Part shown: piece by piece, positions 37,301 to 46,592 of the stretch
How the letters are laid out: each line of letters begins with the position of its first letter
How positions within the stretch are numbered: the stretch's first letter is position 1
From: Clostridium sp.
GTDB taxonomy: Bacteria; Bacillota_I; Bacilli_A; Acholeplasmatales; Anaeroplasmataceae
DNA length: 64,000 bases
Direction: 5' to 3'
Assembly (NCBI GenBank): GCA_022010015.1
Contig: CP091735.1
Span: forward strand, 1,922,001 to 1,986,000
The notes under the pieces: generated by a model
The model's input: only the letters and a program-made list of their open reading frames with translations
Told to the model about the DNA's origin: nothing
Databases searched by the model: none
Program-made: the position numbers and the translations under genes

Positions 37301-39885
37301 GCTACTAATTGAAGATTTTGACAAATGATTGCATTTTCATCATATTTCTTGCCATTAACCTTGTAACCACTAAATACATAGCCTGCTGGTCCTTCAATAG
37401 GATCAAATGTTGTCTTACTACCAAAATCAACCTCTTTGAAATCATCTTCAGTGAATGCACCATTAGCCATATGACCAAAGCTTACTCTAACCTTATTATG
37501 AGTATCAGGAACAGTCTTTAATGTATAATCATCAGAATTCCAATCCTCTTCATTCCAATTGATAGCCGCAAGATCAGATTTTGTTGAACCACAATTAATA
37601 ATTTGAGAATTATTAAAACTTAACTCATTTGTTTTTGAAGCAGCTTGACTTGTATAAATAGAATCAACTAGCTTAGCTAAGCTTATTGAGCTAATAACAT
37701 ATGATGTTGAATCAATATAACCTACAAGTCCAGCCTTGCTACCTGTTCTATATAATTGTAATTTAGAATTTTCAGTAACATATACTGAATTAATATTTGA
37801 GTTACTTTGAACATAACCAGCTATGCCACCAACTAAATTACCACCATTTATTATAGCAGTAACCTTACAAGCATAGATTTCAGACTCACTAACATAACCA
37901 GCAAGTCCACCTATAACAGCTCTTTCAAGAAGATTTTGGTTCAAAGCAATCTCACCATTAACGCTAATACCATAAACTGTAGCATTATCAATCATACCAG
38001 CAAATAAACCTATATTAGCATTACTTGCTTTAGTACCTGTGATAGCAACATTATCTAAAAATTAAATTTTTTTACAACACTATTTTTGATTTAAGGAACC
38101 AAAGAATCCAACATTCTTTAAACCATTGGTACTAATATTAACATTGCTTATCTTATGTGATGAGCCATCAAATGAACCATTAAAGCCATTAACTGGTGTA
38201 AACTCACTAGTTAAAGTAATATCATTAGCTAGCTTATAATAAGCATTCTTATATATTACTCCGTTTCTTGAATCCTGAGCATCAGAATTTACATATTTGC
38301 TGAAATATGTAACATCAAGATCATTTTCAAGTAAATAAGGACTATCCTTAGTACCATCACCATTAAATACATATAACCAACGAGCAGTTAAGGTAATATC
38401 GCCAGTAATAGCTGAAGCCTCGAAATTATATTCTTTTCCACTATTATACCAACCAACAAAATAATAATGTGCTCTTGTAGGATCAGCAGGTTGTGTACCA
38501 TATTTTCCATAACCAATTACCTGTTGTTCAATTGTACTACCACCAGTTGTATTAAATTTCAAGAAATATTTATAGCGTGCAGTCAAAACCATATTTGAGG
38601 TGATAGGTGTATTTTCAAAGTCAAAAATTTCACCACTATAGTACCATTCATCAAATGGATGTCCATATTTATCCGCCTTATCAGCAGGTCTTGTTGCGAA
38701 ATCACCCTCATGAACAACTATTTCTTCATAATCTGATCCAGAAAAAGCTACGCTATAATACTTATCCCACTTAGCATATACAGTAATATTTTTCTGTTAT
38801 TGGCATTGTAGGATCAAATTTTTCTTCCTTGCCCTCAATGTACCATCCTAAAAATTTCCAATATTTTTCATGTGAATAACCACTACTTGGACTAACAATA
38901 TCAGAATTTGCTTGATATTGTTCATTAATATTTGTATTTTTCCTTAGTAATAAAGGTAATAACCTTTTGATTGGATAATGAAGCATCGGGATTAAGGAAT
39001 GTAACAGTATAGCTATTTATCCATCTTGCTTCAAGACTAATTGCCTCTTTAACTGGTGTATCAAAATCAAATCCTACATCAGTACCCTTAACATACCAGC
39101 CAACAAATGTTGCATTTTCTTTAGTTGGAGTCGCAGGCATTGTTGCTTTTCTTCCATATTCTACGCTTTGTGTTGCTACCAAAGACCCACCATTAGTATC
39201 AAAGGTTACGTTGAACTTAGCAACCTTCCATCTTGCAACTAAAGTAATATTTGATGTAACAGGCTCAGTAAATGTATAAATTTTACCATTATATTGCCAT
39301 GCTTCAAATTCGAAACCTTCCTTGGTTGGAATAGTTGTTGGAGAACTACCAGTTTCATTTCTCTTTAAGCCTGTAATGCTTTCAACATCGCTTCCACCAT
39401 CTGTATTAAATCTAATTGTATATGTTTTATTATCAACGTCATAGCTTGCAACTAAAGTAATAGATTTAGTTACTGGTTTACTAAAATCATATGCCTCTCC
39501 ATTATATTGCCATTCAATAAACTTATAGCCAATTTTAATAGGATCAGCAGGCTTAGTAACCATTTTTCCATCTTCTACACTAATTGTTGTCTCACCAGTC
39601 ATTTTTCCATCAAGTGGATCAAATGTTACACTAAATACTTCTTTGCTTGGCTCAGATGTTGAAGTAGTTGAACTACTTGAAGAGCTTGATGTTGAAGTAG
39701 AGGTGCTGCTGCTTGATGAACTGTTTGATGAGCTTGATGAACTTGATGATTCACTAGAAACTTGCTCTTGTGATGAGGTAGTTGGTTTATCTTTACCACA
39801 TGAAGTAAGTCCTAAAGTTCCTAGCATTGCAAGTAAAACGATCATCGGTGTAAATTTAATTCTTACATTTTTTTCTTTTTTTCAT
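34316..39885 (-). CDS. Very large lipoprotein: Ser linker, InlB B-repeats, GLUG motifs, novel C-terminal region
   Basis: About 1,855 residues. Signal peptide and lipobox LGLTSCGKDK, then a linker of almost pure serine and threonine (39.64-39.78 kb). Six or so InlB B-type repeats follow (FNTDGGSDVESI, GFEFEAWQYNG, ITLVARW; 38.3-39.6 kb). Next come GLUG motifs (FNGSFDGSSHKISNV, VGFFGSL, GLAGYVSESEIYACKV, GLVGYIDSTS; 37.6-38.2 kb). The C-terminal 1,000 residues (34.3-37.4 kb) are Tyr/Asp-rich beta-like modules with GxWxxxD and VTIKSDEIYV patterns that I do not recognise. Frame breaks near 36170, 36590, 36860, 38050, 38610, 38780, 38940 and 39870. Likely a surface adhesin or carbohydrate-binding protein. 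Confidence 0.72.
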
Positions 39886-40303
39886 TTTTTTAACTTCTAG
39901 GGCACATAACGTACTTTACTGCCTTTCTTCAAAAGGTTCACAACTTATACATATTTGTTCAAAAAGATCGTAATTCAAAAATTATTTAATAACTTTCTCT
40001 AAATTTTTTTCGAAATTGGTATGCATTTGGGCGAATACATATAAATCGTTAAAAAAACTATAAAATCCTAATCATCATATTTTTTTAATTTGTAAAAAAA
40101 TGTGGGCGTATCTTTTACAAATGTGGGCGAAATATGGCGAATTATGTGATTTTTTTAAGTTTGATGACATTATAGCACTATTTTATTTAATATTCAACAA
40201 AAATTCCATAAACAATAGACAATAAAAGCGCTTTTTTTCTTTAAAAAAAATATTGTTTTTTTAGATATATTTTGAATTTTAGCCGAATTTTTATTCGGCA
40301 AAG
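39886..40303. promoter_or_regulatory. Upstream region of the large lipoprotein with spaced direct repeats
   Basis: About 420 bp without a gene. It holds copies of tgtgggcg at 40101-40108 and 40122-40129, spaced 21 bp, plus related tttgggcga near 40026 and atatggcga at 40132-40140. Two-turn spacing of direct repeats is the usual layout for a dimeric response-regulator site. No clear promoter hexamers were fixed. Confidence 0.45.
40281..40299. repeat. Perfect hairpin gccgaat / attcggc
   Basis: Short palindrome just beyond the aminopeptidase terminator. It may be a second, back-up terminator or a terminator for transcription coming the other way. Confidence 0.45.
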
Positions 40304-40338
40304 AAAAAAAGGTGCTTGGTCATTATGCTCAAACACCT
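40304..40338 (-). terminator. Intrinsic terminator of the M42 aminopeptidase gene
   Basis: Arms aggtgcttg (40310-40318) and caaacacct (40330-40338) form a stem with one mismatch, followed on the transcribed strand by seven U. It lies 26 bp after the stop codon at 40364. Confidence 0.8.
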
Positions 40339-40363
40339 GTTTTTTATTAAATTTAATTTTTAA

Positions 40364-41439
40364 TTATGCCAAATTTCTTCTACAGTTTTTAGTATCAAGT
40401 CTCTTAATAACCTCAGTCATAAGCTTAACTGCATTTTCATAATCATCACGATAAATCATTGATGTTTGAGAATGAATATAACGAGAAGGAATTCCGATAA
40501 ATAATGTAGGAGCACCACTCTTCATTTGACTTATTCTAGCACCATCAGTTCCACCAGCCTTTAAAACAGTAACCTGGTAAGGAATTTTACATTCTTCTGC
40601 TACAGATACAACAAAATCAAATAAGGCACGATGTCCAAGCATACCACTATCCATCAAATGAATTTGAGGGCCTTTACCGAATTCAAATCCATCCTTATCT
40701 CCACCACCTGGATAATCATTAGCTAAGGATACATCAAAAGCAAAGCCAATTTTTGGAGATGCAATATAGGCAGTTGTTTGAGCTCCTCTACATCCAACCT
40801 CCTCTTGAACACTTCCACTTCCAGCATAAATATTAGGAGTTCCTGATTTATGAAGATTTTTCATAATCTCTAAAACCATTGCACAGCCAATACGACAATC
40901 CCAGGCTTTAGCAAGTAAATGCTTTTGATCCTTGCCTAAAACCTTGAATTCTTGATATGGAGTAACCATATCACCAATTCTTACACCCATTTCCATTGCT
41001 TCATCCTTTGAAGTTGCACCTATATCAACAAATGCGCCTTCAAAAAATTTTCTTCTATCCTCCATAGGATTTCCCCCGCTATGAGGAGGATTTGCCCCAA
41101 CAACACCATGAAGCTCACCTGTCTTAGTAGTAACAACAACCTCATGAGCAGCAACTACAGCTGGACTCCATCCTCCAAGAGGAGTAATTGCTAAAAAGCC
41201 ATCAGGCTTAATGCCACTAACCATAAATCCAACCTCATCCATATGTCCATCACACATAATAACTGGGCCATTAGGATCTCCTTTTACAAAGCCAACTAAA
41301 CCACCCTGACCATCATAGCAGACTTCATCAGCATATTTGCTCATTTTTTCAGCCATATATTTTTTTACCTTGCCTTCATGACCAGGTACACCGTTTATAT
41401 CGGTAATTTCTTTTAAAAAAATTCTAAAGTTTTATCCAT
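40364..41439 (-). CDS. M42 family glutamyl aminopeptidase / deblocking aminopeptidase
   Basis: Cytoplasmic metallo-aminopeptidase that trims peptides, a natural partner of the peptide importer elsewhere in the window. M42 metal ligands are visible: His and Asp in CDGHMDEVGF, Asp in AKAWDCRIG, the catalytic and ligand glutamates in SVQEEVGCRGA, Asp in AFDVSLANDYPGG, and the late His in SRYIHSQTSMIY. The N terminus MDKTLEFLKEITDINGVPGHEGKV requires correcting one T run near 41415 and one A run near 41365. Start ATG 41439 has AAGGAAGG. Length of about 355 residues is normal for M42. It stands alone with its own terminator. Confidence 0.92.
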
Positions 41440-41563
41440 AATTTTAACCTTCCTTTATTTATTTTTAAGGAAATTTTATCACACTTTAAATATAATTGCA
41501 AATTATTTGCATATTTTTTTATAAAACAAAGAATAAAATTTGACATTTGTTTAATTAAAGCAA

Positions 41564-41594
41564 CAAAAAAAGGTTTATCTCACGACAAACCTTT
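41564..41594 (-). terminator. Intrinsic terminator of the structured RNA
   Basis: Perfect arms aaaggttt (41569-41576) and aaaccttt (41587-41594) with a 10-base loop and a seven-U tail on the minus strand. It directly follows the closing stem of the RNA. Confidence 0.85.
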
Positions 41595-41753
41595 ATAAGC
41601 CACTAGGAAGCCCAGTGAAGAAACCATAAGTCTTCAAAGGTAGGATTCTCTCTTAGTAACTAATTAGGATTCCTATTTAAAATAGGCATTCACACATAGT
41701 TTCCTCTCAAATCCCATAAATTTTTAGTTTGGGTTCCACGGCTTCTTCCTAGT
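41564..41753 (-). ncRNA. Structured noncoding RNA, about 190 nt, class unassigned (6S-like layout)
   Basis: No reading frame fits this stretch, yet it is densely base-paired. The 5' end actaggaag (41745-41753 read on minus) pairs perfectly with cttcctagt (41602-41610), closing the molecule. Inside, gaggaaacuau (41696-41706) pairs with augguuucuuc (41617-41627) over 11 bp with two G-U pairs. A hairpin CCC/GGG lies on the 5' side and CCUAUUU/AAAUAGG in the apical part. A consensus promoter sits at the correct distance upstream and a terminator follows, so it is a standalone transcript. Size and rod shape recall 6S RNA, but I do not recognise class-specific sequence; SRP RNA, tmRNA and T-box signatures are absent. 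Confidence 0.72.
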
Positions 41754-41760
41754 TAATAAT

Positions 41761-41789
41761 ATATTACCATATTACTAGTGTTTTGTCAA
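41761..41789 (-). promoter_or_regulatory. Sigma-70 type promoter of the structured RNA
   Basis: -35 TTGACA (41784-41789), a 17-bp spacer, and -10 TAATAT (41761-41766). A start 7-8 bases downstream would fall on the first base of the closing stem at 41753. Confidence 0.75.
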
Positions 41790-41799
41790 TATAAGCCTA

Positions 41800-42155
41800 C
41801 TATGAGAAAGAAATAATCAATGTAATAATAGCAACCAAAACAAACAACAAACCTACAATCTTCATAACCTTATCACCATTAGGATCACCATTTGAAGATT
41901 GATTAATATATGGTAAAGTAAATGCAACACTACCCATCAATATCAAGCCAATAGGTGTTAGAAAATGGCTATTAAAATATGGTAGTTTTGAACCCTCAGG
42001 TAATTTCCAGCTCATTATCATATTAGTTAAAAAAATAAAGTAATTATTGCAATGCATGCGATTGTATCATATATTTTTAAAATTCTAATTTGCTTAGGAA
42101 GCTTCTTGTCATTATTTTTTTCATCTAAATATACCTCATAATCATTATAAAACAT
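41800..42155 (-). CDS. Small integral membrane protein of unknown function
   Basis: About 118 residues after one frame correction near 42030. Start MFYNDYEVYLDEKNND, a cytosolic QIRILKIYD segment, then TM helices IACIAIITLFF, FLTPIGLILMGSVAFTLP and KIVGLLFVLVAIITLIIS. A hydrophilic loop with SSNGDPNGDKV joins the last two. No Shine-Dalgarno is obvious, and the start lies just beyond the terminator of the rplT operon, so it may be expressed by readthrough. Not recognised. Confidence 0.6.
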
Positions 42156-42160
42156 TTGAT

Positions 42161-42191
42161 AAAAAAAGAAAAAGCACAAAAGTGCTTTTTT
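42161..42191 (-). terminator. Intrinsic terminator of the infC-rpmI-rplT operon
   Basis: Arms aaaaagcac and gtgcttttt (42169-42177, 42182-42190) with a 4-base loop, then a T-rich tail on the transcribed strand, immediately after the rplT stop at 42197. Confidence 0.85.
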
Positions 42192-42196
42192 AATTA

Positions 42197-42833
42197 TTAT
42201 TGTAAAGCAGCGATTAAGTCAGCTTTCTTCATTGCAGAAATACCCTTAACGCCTTTTTCCTTTGCCATTGCCTTTAATTCAGCAACAGTTAATGATTTTA
42301 AATCAACGCTCTTAGTTTCCTCTACAACTTTTTCCTCTTGAAACCAGGAGCCTCAGCTGGTGCTTCTTCTACATTTTGAGGATTTGTTTAGCAATTTCAG
42401 CTTGAGCCTTTGCAGCACGCTCAGCCTTAGGAGCTGGTTTAACGAAAATTACCTCTTCCTTAACAGTTTCCTTCTTATTAGCTAAAGCATTCTTACTAGC
42501 TTCGCATAATTTTGTAAATGTTGCAGCATCATTAATAGCCATTTCAGAAAGCATCTTACGGTTAACTTCGATACCAGCAAGTGCTAAGCCATTAATAAAT
42601 TGAGAATATTTCATTCCATTTAGCTTACAAGCAGCATTGATACGAGAAATCCAAAGCTTACGGAAATCACGCTTCTTAGTCTTTCTATCACGATAAGCAA
42701 ATGCAAGTGAACGCATTACTTGCTCATGAGCTGTTCTATATAATGTATGTTTTGAACCATAATAGCCCTTTGCTAATTTTAATACGGCCTTACGTCTTCT
42801 ACGTGTTACATATCCACCTTTAACTCTTGGCAT
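42197..42833 (-). CDS. rplT: Ribosomal protein L20 with a C-terminal Rho-N-like extension
   Basis: Large-subunit protein L20, needed for 50S assembly. Residues 1-115 are canonical (MPRVKGGYVTRRRRK, LAKGYYGSKHTLYRTA, FRKLWISRINAACKLNG). Instead of stopping near residue 118 the frame continues through KEEVIFVKPAPKAERAAK, an acidic Pro/Ala/Glu linker and, after two frame corrections at 42300-42390, SLTVAELKAMAKEKG then ISAMKKADLIAAL, a Rho_N/SAP-like helical domain of the kind found at the ends of some ribosomal proteins and Rho. Total about 212 residues. Shine-Dalgarno AGGAGG precedes ATG 42833. L20 probably also represses this operon by binding the leader. Confidence 0.92.
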
Positions 42834-42851
42834 AATTCTTTACCTCCTAAA

Positions 42852-43053
42852 TTACATTAAGTTGCTAACTAATGATTTAATACGTTTAACATCAGTTGCA
42901 TCTACAGTTGTTGTTTTTACTTAAATTTTTGTTTTGTTTGTGGCTCTTATTAGTCTTTAAATGTCCTGTATAAGAATGACCACGAGTAATTTTACCAGTT
43001 GCTGTAACTTTTTACTCTTTTTTTAATCCACTATGTGTTTTAGCCTTTGGCAT
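42852..43053 (-). CDS. rpmI: Ribosomal protein L35
   Basis: Large-subunit protein L35, 65-66 residues. After correcting three runs it reads MPKAKTHSGLKKRVKVTATG then KITRGHSYTGHLKTNKSHKQ and ends VKRIKSLVSNLM, which aligns without gaps to the family. The three errors are informative: a run of seven A must be eight at 43020, and two runs of five A must be four (43010, 42920). AAGGAG lies upstream of ATG 43053. Middle gene of the translation operon. Confidence 0.92.
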
Positions 43054-43071
43054 TTTAATTCACTCCTTAAA

Positions 43072-43608
43072 TTATTTTTCTGATTTTGGTGCGACTATCG
43101 CAAATAATATTTTTCCATCAAGCTTTACTGGAGTTTCACAAACTGAAACTTCCTTTAATGCTTCTACAAAACGCTCAACAACCTCTTTACAAAGATCCTG
43201 GCGTGTCATCATACGTCCATAAAGTCTTAAAGAGATTTTAACCTTATTTCCCTTAGTTAAAATTGTTTGAGCTTTTCGTACTTTTGTATCAAAGTCATGC
43301 TTTTCAATCGTTGGGCTAAGTTGAATTTCTTGAACAACTACTACCTTTTGATTCTTTTTCATTTCTTTTAGTTTCTTTTGCTGTTCAAAACGATAGCGAG
43401 AATAATCCATCATCTTTGCAACAGCTGGATTTGAATCAGGTGAAACTAAAACTAGATCCATATTTCTATCATATGCAGCATTAAGGGCAGCATTTCTAGA
43501 TAGTACCCCAAGCTTCTCGCCAGTATCAGTAATTACTAGCATTTCTTTTACTCTTATAGCCTCATTAACGATATCCTCAATTGGCTTTTTTACTTGCTTA
43601 TTAATAAT
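43072..43608 (-). CDS. infC: Translation initiation factor IF-3
   Basis: IF-3 binds the 30S subunit and polices start-codon choice. The frame is unbroken: N domain INKQVKKPIEDIVNEAIRVK, linker KMMDYSRYRFEQQKKLKEM, C domain VQEIQLSPTIEKHDFDTK and ISLRLYGRMMTRQ. There is no ATG at the expected position. GGAGG at 43616-43620 is 7 bases before ATT 43608, which would begin IINKQ; AUU starts on infC are known in other bacteria and allow IF-3 to repress itself. Length of 178 residues from there is normal. An upstream ATG at 43680 in the same frame lies inside the leader and is rejected. Confidence 0.9.
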   Translation of the reverse strand: MINKQVKKPIEDIVNEAIRVKEMLVITDTGEKLGVLSRNAALNAAYDRNMDLVLVSPDSNPAVAKMMDYSRYRFEQQKKLKEMKKNQKVVVVQEIQLSPTIEKHDFDTKVRKAQTILTKGNKVKISLRLYGRMMTRQDLCKEVVERFVEALKEVSVCETPVKLDGKILFAIVAPKSEK

Positions 43609-43629
43609 TCCTACACCTCCAACACGTCT

Positions 43630-43757
43630 TAAACAAACAAAAAGGATGCCAAAAACATCCTTAAAAATAACAATAATCATTTATTGTGCTTTCTGCCTAC
43701 TAATATTCTCAATCAGGCGAGAACGGATGTTCTTCTTCCACTTATTCATTTACAACA
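43630..43757 (-). promoter_or_regulatory. L20-type autoregulatory leader with attenuator
   Basis: About 130-150 nt of untranslated leader before infC. It contains a conserved-looking structured stretch (ccgttctcgcctgattgag, then ttagtaggcagaaag) and ends with a terminator hairpin, aaggatg / catcctt at 43642-43661, followed by a U-rich run. This matches the known arrangement of L20 leaders in Firmicutes, where L20 binding promotes termination. Assignment rests on position and layout. Confidence 0.7.
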
Positions 43758-43763
43758 TAGTTA

Positions 43764-43792
43764 TTTTTACACTATTTCATTATGAATGTCAA
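43764..43792 (-). promoter_or_regulatory. Promoter of the infC-rpmI-rplT operon
   Basis: -35 TTGACA (43787-43792), a 17-bp spacer, -10 TAAAAA (43764-43769, four of six matches). A start near 43757 would begin the leader. Confidence 0.65.
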
Positions 43793-43841
43793 TACATTTT
43801 TTTAAACAAAAATATCAAGAATTGTTAAATTTCCTCTTTTT

Positions 43842-44551
43842 TTATATAACTAATCCTAAAACAAATAAAATTATTGTTTCTATTAAAAACATATATGTAT
43901 CCATAATAAAAAAAATGATTTTTTTCTCACAAATCGCTGGATAAAAACAAACTAATTATTTTTACACATTTTCTCCGATACATCACTTAGTATTTTTTTA
44001 AACCAAAGGCACTAATAAAAAATAAAAATGCTGATAAAAAAAGCTTTTTAAATAAATTAATGAAAATTTGCCCTAAGCATAACAAATAAATTGCATTTAA
44101 TAAATATGCTGGCATCAACAGCAAATCAGCTAATGACAGCTTATAATCCTTATAAATCAATAATGGATATATTTCATAAAAATAAGAATTCAACAATCAA
44201 AAATTAAGCTTAAAAAAACAATAAATGACTACCTAATTTAGCGGCATATATTTTATTTTTTTCCTTCGTTTACAATAAATAAAATGTCATACTTTTCAGC
44301 TGTAAAGCAATCATTAGCAATTAAAAAACTAATTAATGCTATATTGATTACAAACATATAAAATGAAACATTATTTTTTTATATTCTTCCAAATACATTT
44401 TATAGTTTGCTAGATATTCAAAGTTGCTCATTGGCTTATCTATGCTTAGATAAAAAAATCATCCCACACATAAGTGTAGCTAAAAAAATACTAAAATTAT
44501 GTTTATTTTATTGAACTCATTAAACAAATACAATTTAATTAATCTCTTCAT
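43842..44551 (-). CDS. ABC-2 type permease-like membrane protein
   Basis: Hydrophobic protein of about 235 residues, cut by many breaks. MKRLIKLYLFNEFNKINIIL leads into a TM helix, then a SNFEYLANYKMYLEEYKK loop, INIALISFLIANDCFTAEKY, FLFFISAFGLKK and a last helix MDTYMFLIETIILFVLGLVI. Its start overlaps the end of the ATPase gene upstream, as usual for an ABC pair. Too divergent for a substrate call; export is inferred from the permease type and from the secreted neighbours. Confidence 0.55.
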
Positions 44552-45141
44552 CAATAATACTTCCTAAATGTATTTTATAGATAATAGGATTAAGTATTCT
44601 ATAAAAGTCTGCGTTATGTGTAGCAATTATTACAGTTTTGCCAATGTTAATATACTCATTAATTTTTTTCTAAAAAAAGCTCCTTACTTGTTAAATCAAG
44701 ACCATCAAGAGGCTCATCAAATAAATAAAAATCGTTATCAGAATACATAATAGCTATTATCCCAACCTTTTGTTGCATTCCTTTTTGACATACTAGCTAT
44801 GAGCTTATTTGGAACTAAAAAAACTCAGCTAAAGGCTTTGTCATATTATAATTCTTAGTATAGAGCCTAATAAAATCTAAAGCGTTAATATATTTTGGCA
44901 ATATATATTTGTCAGGAAGATATCCTATTTTTTTCTGTATTATAAATAATTCTTCCTCTATCATTTTTGTAAGGTTATTATTTTTAGAAATAAGTTTTAT
45001 AATAGTTGATTTACCACTACCATTTTCACCTATTAGTAAATATAATCTACCATAATTAAATTCTAAATTGAGGTTATTTAAAAGCTTTAAAATCTTTTAA
45101 AATATTTTTGTTACCTCTTCCATTTTTTTACTAAAAATCAT
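44535..45141 (-). CDS. ABC transporter ATP-binding protein
   Basis: ATPase of about 200 residues. Walker A LIGENGSGKSTIIK, Q-loop region IGYLPDKYILPK, signature MSKGMQQKVG, Walker B FYLFDEPLDGLD and switch His in IIATHNADFY are all readable once four frame breaks at A/T runs are joined. Short length and the LISKNNNLTK spacing are typical of bacteriocin/lantibiotic-type or ABC-2 exporters. The stop lies 16 bp inside the permease start. Confidence 0.78.
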
Positions 45142-45156
45142 ATTTTTAACCTTTTT

Positions 45157-45792
45157 TTAACACGAGGATAAAGACTTGTTATCGTAAAAATATTCAAAGC
45201 ATCCAACATTTTGTTTACACCAAAAATAACGCTGGGCTCTACCATTAGTAACTCTTGCAGTCCCAGTCATATATATAATTGCTTTATAGCCAGGATCAAC
45301 CTTTATTTTTAATTGTATCAGTTTGTTTTTTTCCTCTTTATTTTTCTGTTTTTAGTGTAGGATAAATTAATAGAGGAATCTAAATTATGCTTAAACTTTT
45401 TTTAAATGTTCCTGTTCCTTTATAGGAAATGTTTCCTGTTGAACTAATTGAGGTTTTTTTATAGACTTATCATATGTAATAGTTTTTACTATATTCCATC
45501 TCCGTTGGTCCATTATTATAAAATGAAAACAAAATTTCACTTTCAAAGGTAGCTTCTACCTCTTTTATTTATAATAATAACATTCCATCCCCAAAATTTT
45601 TCTTTTTATTAAGTGATGGCACAAATTGATTTTTTTCCTTATCAGTCCAATTTTTTTAATAAGCTTTCCCTTAGCCAAATTTACACTTTGAAATTGATTA
45701 TAATCATTACCATTTGCACCCTTTTTTTAATATTTGGTGCTATTGTAAAAAAATTAATAAAAAAATAAAAAAATCATATATATTAGTTTCAT
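45157..45792 (-). CDS. Secreted or anchored protein of unknown function in exporter operon
   Basis: About 210 residues. Signal sequence MKLIYMIFLFF followed by a second hydrophobic stretch, then a polar body with DYNQFQSVNLAKGKLI, EVEATFESEILFSFYNNGP, QLVQQETFPIKE and a C-terminal TARVTNGRAQRYFWCKQNVG. AAAGGA precedes ATG 45792. Cut by at least five frame breaks, so the exact sequence is uncertain. It stops 16 bp before the ATPase start, so it is probably cotranscribed and could be its cargo or partner. Confidence 0.5.
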
Positions 45793-45808
45793 TTAATTGA
45801 TATCCTTT

Positions 45809-46487
45809 CTATTTTTTTAAATCTAAATCATTCTTTAAAAAGAAAATATTAAGAAAGCTTGTTTTGAATGAACATCAAATAAAAACATTTTTTTCATATC
45901 TAACTTAATATTTTCAACTTCATAATACTGATTATTTTTAACATCATAAATATTATCTAAATATTTTTAACCTTTCTAATGCTTCACCACCTTTAAATAG
46001 TAGTTTTTTTCATCAATATAATAAAAAAATTATTAACCTCATATATCACTACATCATCCACATTTATAATAGGTGCCAAACTAATTTCTAGTTCTTCCAA
46101 ATCATTTTTTTAATTTGCAGCATGTATTTTTTTGCCAATTTCATTATCAATAAAAAAAATTCAAAGCAAAAAGCGATAAAATTTTTGTTCCTAAAACCTC
46201 TATTTCTTCCTTAATATCAATCCTCCTACAAGTAATTTTTAAATACATTATCATCATCAACTAGTAAATATTCATTTTTTTCAATTTCTCTAAATGAAAT
46301 ATTTTTCTTTATTAAAAAAAACAAATCAATTTTTCATTTTTTTATAAGAAACGTATTCATTATTTATATAATAATAAAAAAACCTTCTAACTGATATGTT
46401 TCATCTTTATTATTACTATTTATAACTAATATAGTAATAAAAAAAAGTACTCACAATTAACAAATAAACATAAAATACCTTTTTCAT
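45809..46487 (-). CDS. Membrane-anchored protein of unknown function in exporter operon
   Basis: About 225 residues. One N-terminal TM helix (MKKVFYVYLLIVSTFFITIL) and an extracellular Asp/Asn/Lys-rich part with YQLEGFFYYYINNEYVSYKK, EYLLVDDDNVFKNY, LEELEISLAPIINVDDVVIY and VENIKLDMKKMFLFDVHSK. GAAAGGA precedes ATG 46487. First gene of a four-gene unit with the next protein and the ABC pair. Very rich in A/T runs and heavily broken. No family recognised. Confidence 0.5.
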
Positions 46488-46543
46488 TTTTATTCCTTTC
46501 ATTAATAATAGTACCTTCTAAATTTCAAATTTACTTAAAAAAG

Positions 46544-46572
46544 CAAAAAAAGCTGAGTTTTTTTCCTCAGCT
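46544..46572 (-). terminator. Intrinsic terminator of the HPr gene
   Basis: Arms agctgag (46551-46557) and ctcagct (46566-46572), 8-base loop, followed by a seven-U tail on the transcribed strand, 21 bp past the HPr stop. Confidence 0.85.
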
Positions 46573-46592
46573 AATCAAACAAATGTAAGAAG

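Noticed and set aside
39643..39900. Plus-strand acidic protein rich in Leu/Glu/Val
   Set aside because: It is the antisense of the Ser/Thr linker of the InlB-repeat lipoprotein; the minus frame has signal peptide, lipobox and domains.
41564..41789. T-box or other riboswitch controlling the aminopeptidase
   Set aside because: No T-box sequence is present, the RNA ends in its own terminator 125 bp before the aminopeptidase start, and it has its own promoter.
42300..42400. Separate small gene for the Rho-N-like domain after rplT
   Set aside because: No start codon with a ribosome binding site precedes it, and the linker sequence is continuous with L20 after two single-base corrections.
43609..43680. 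Upstream ATG at 43680 as the infC start
   Set aside because: It would translate through the terminator hairpin of the L20-type leader and add a hydrophobic segment not found in IF-3.
43842..46487. Prophage or transposon remnant because of high AT and broken frames
   Set aside because: ABC ATPase motifs are complete, genes are ordered as an operon with Shine-Dalgarno sites, and no integrase, transposase or terminal repeats are visible.
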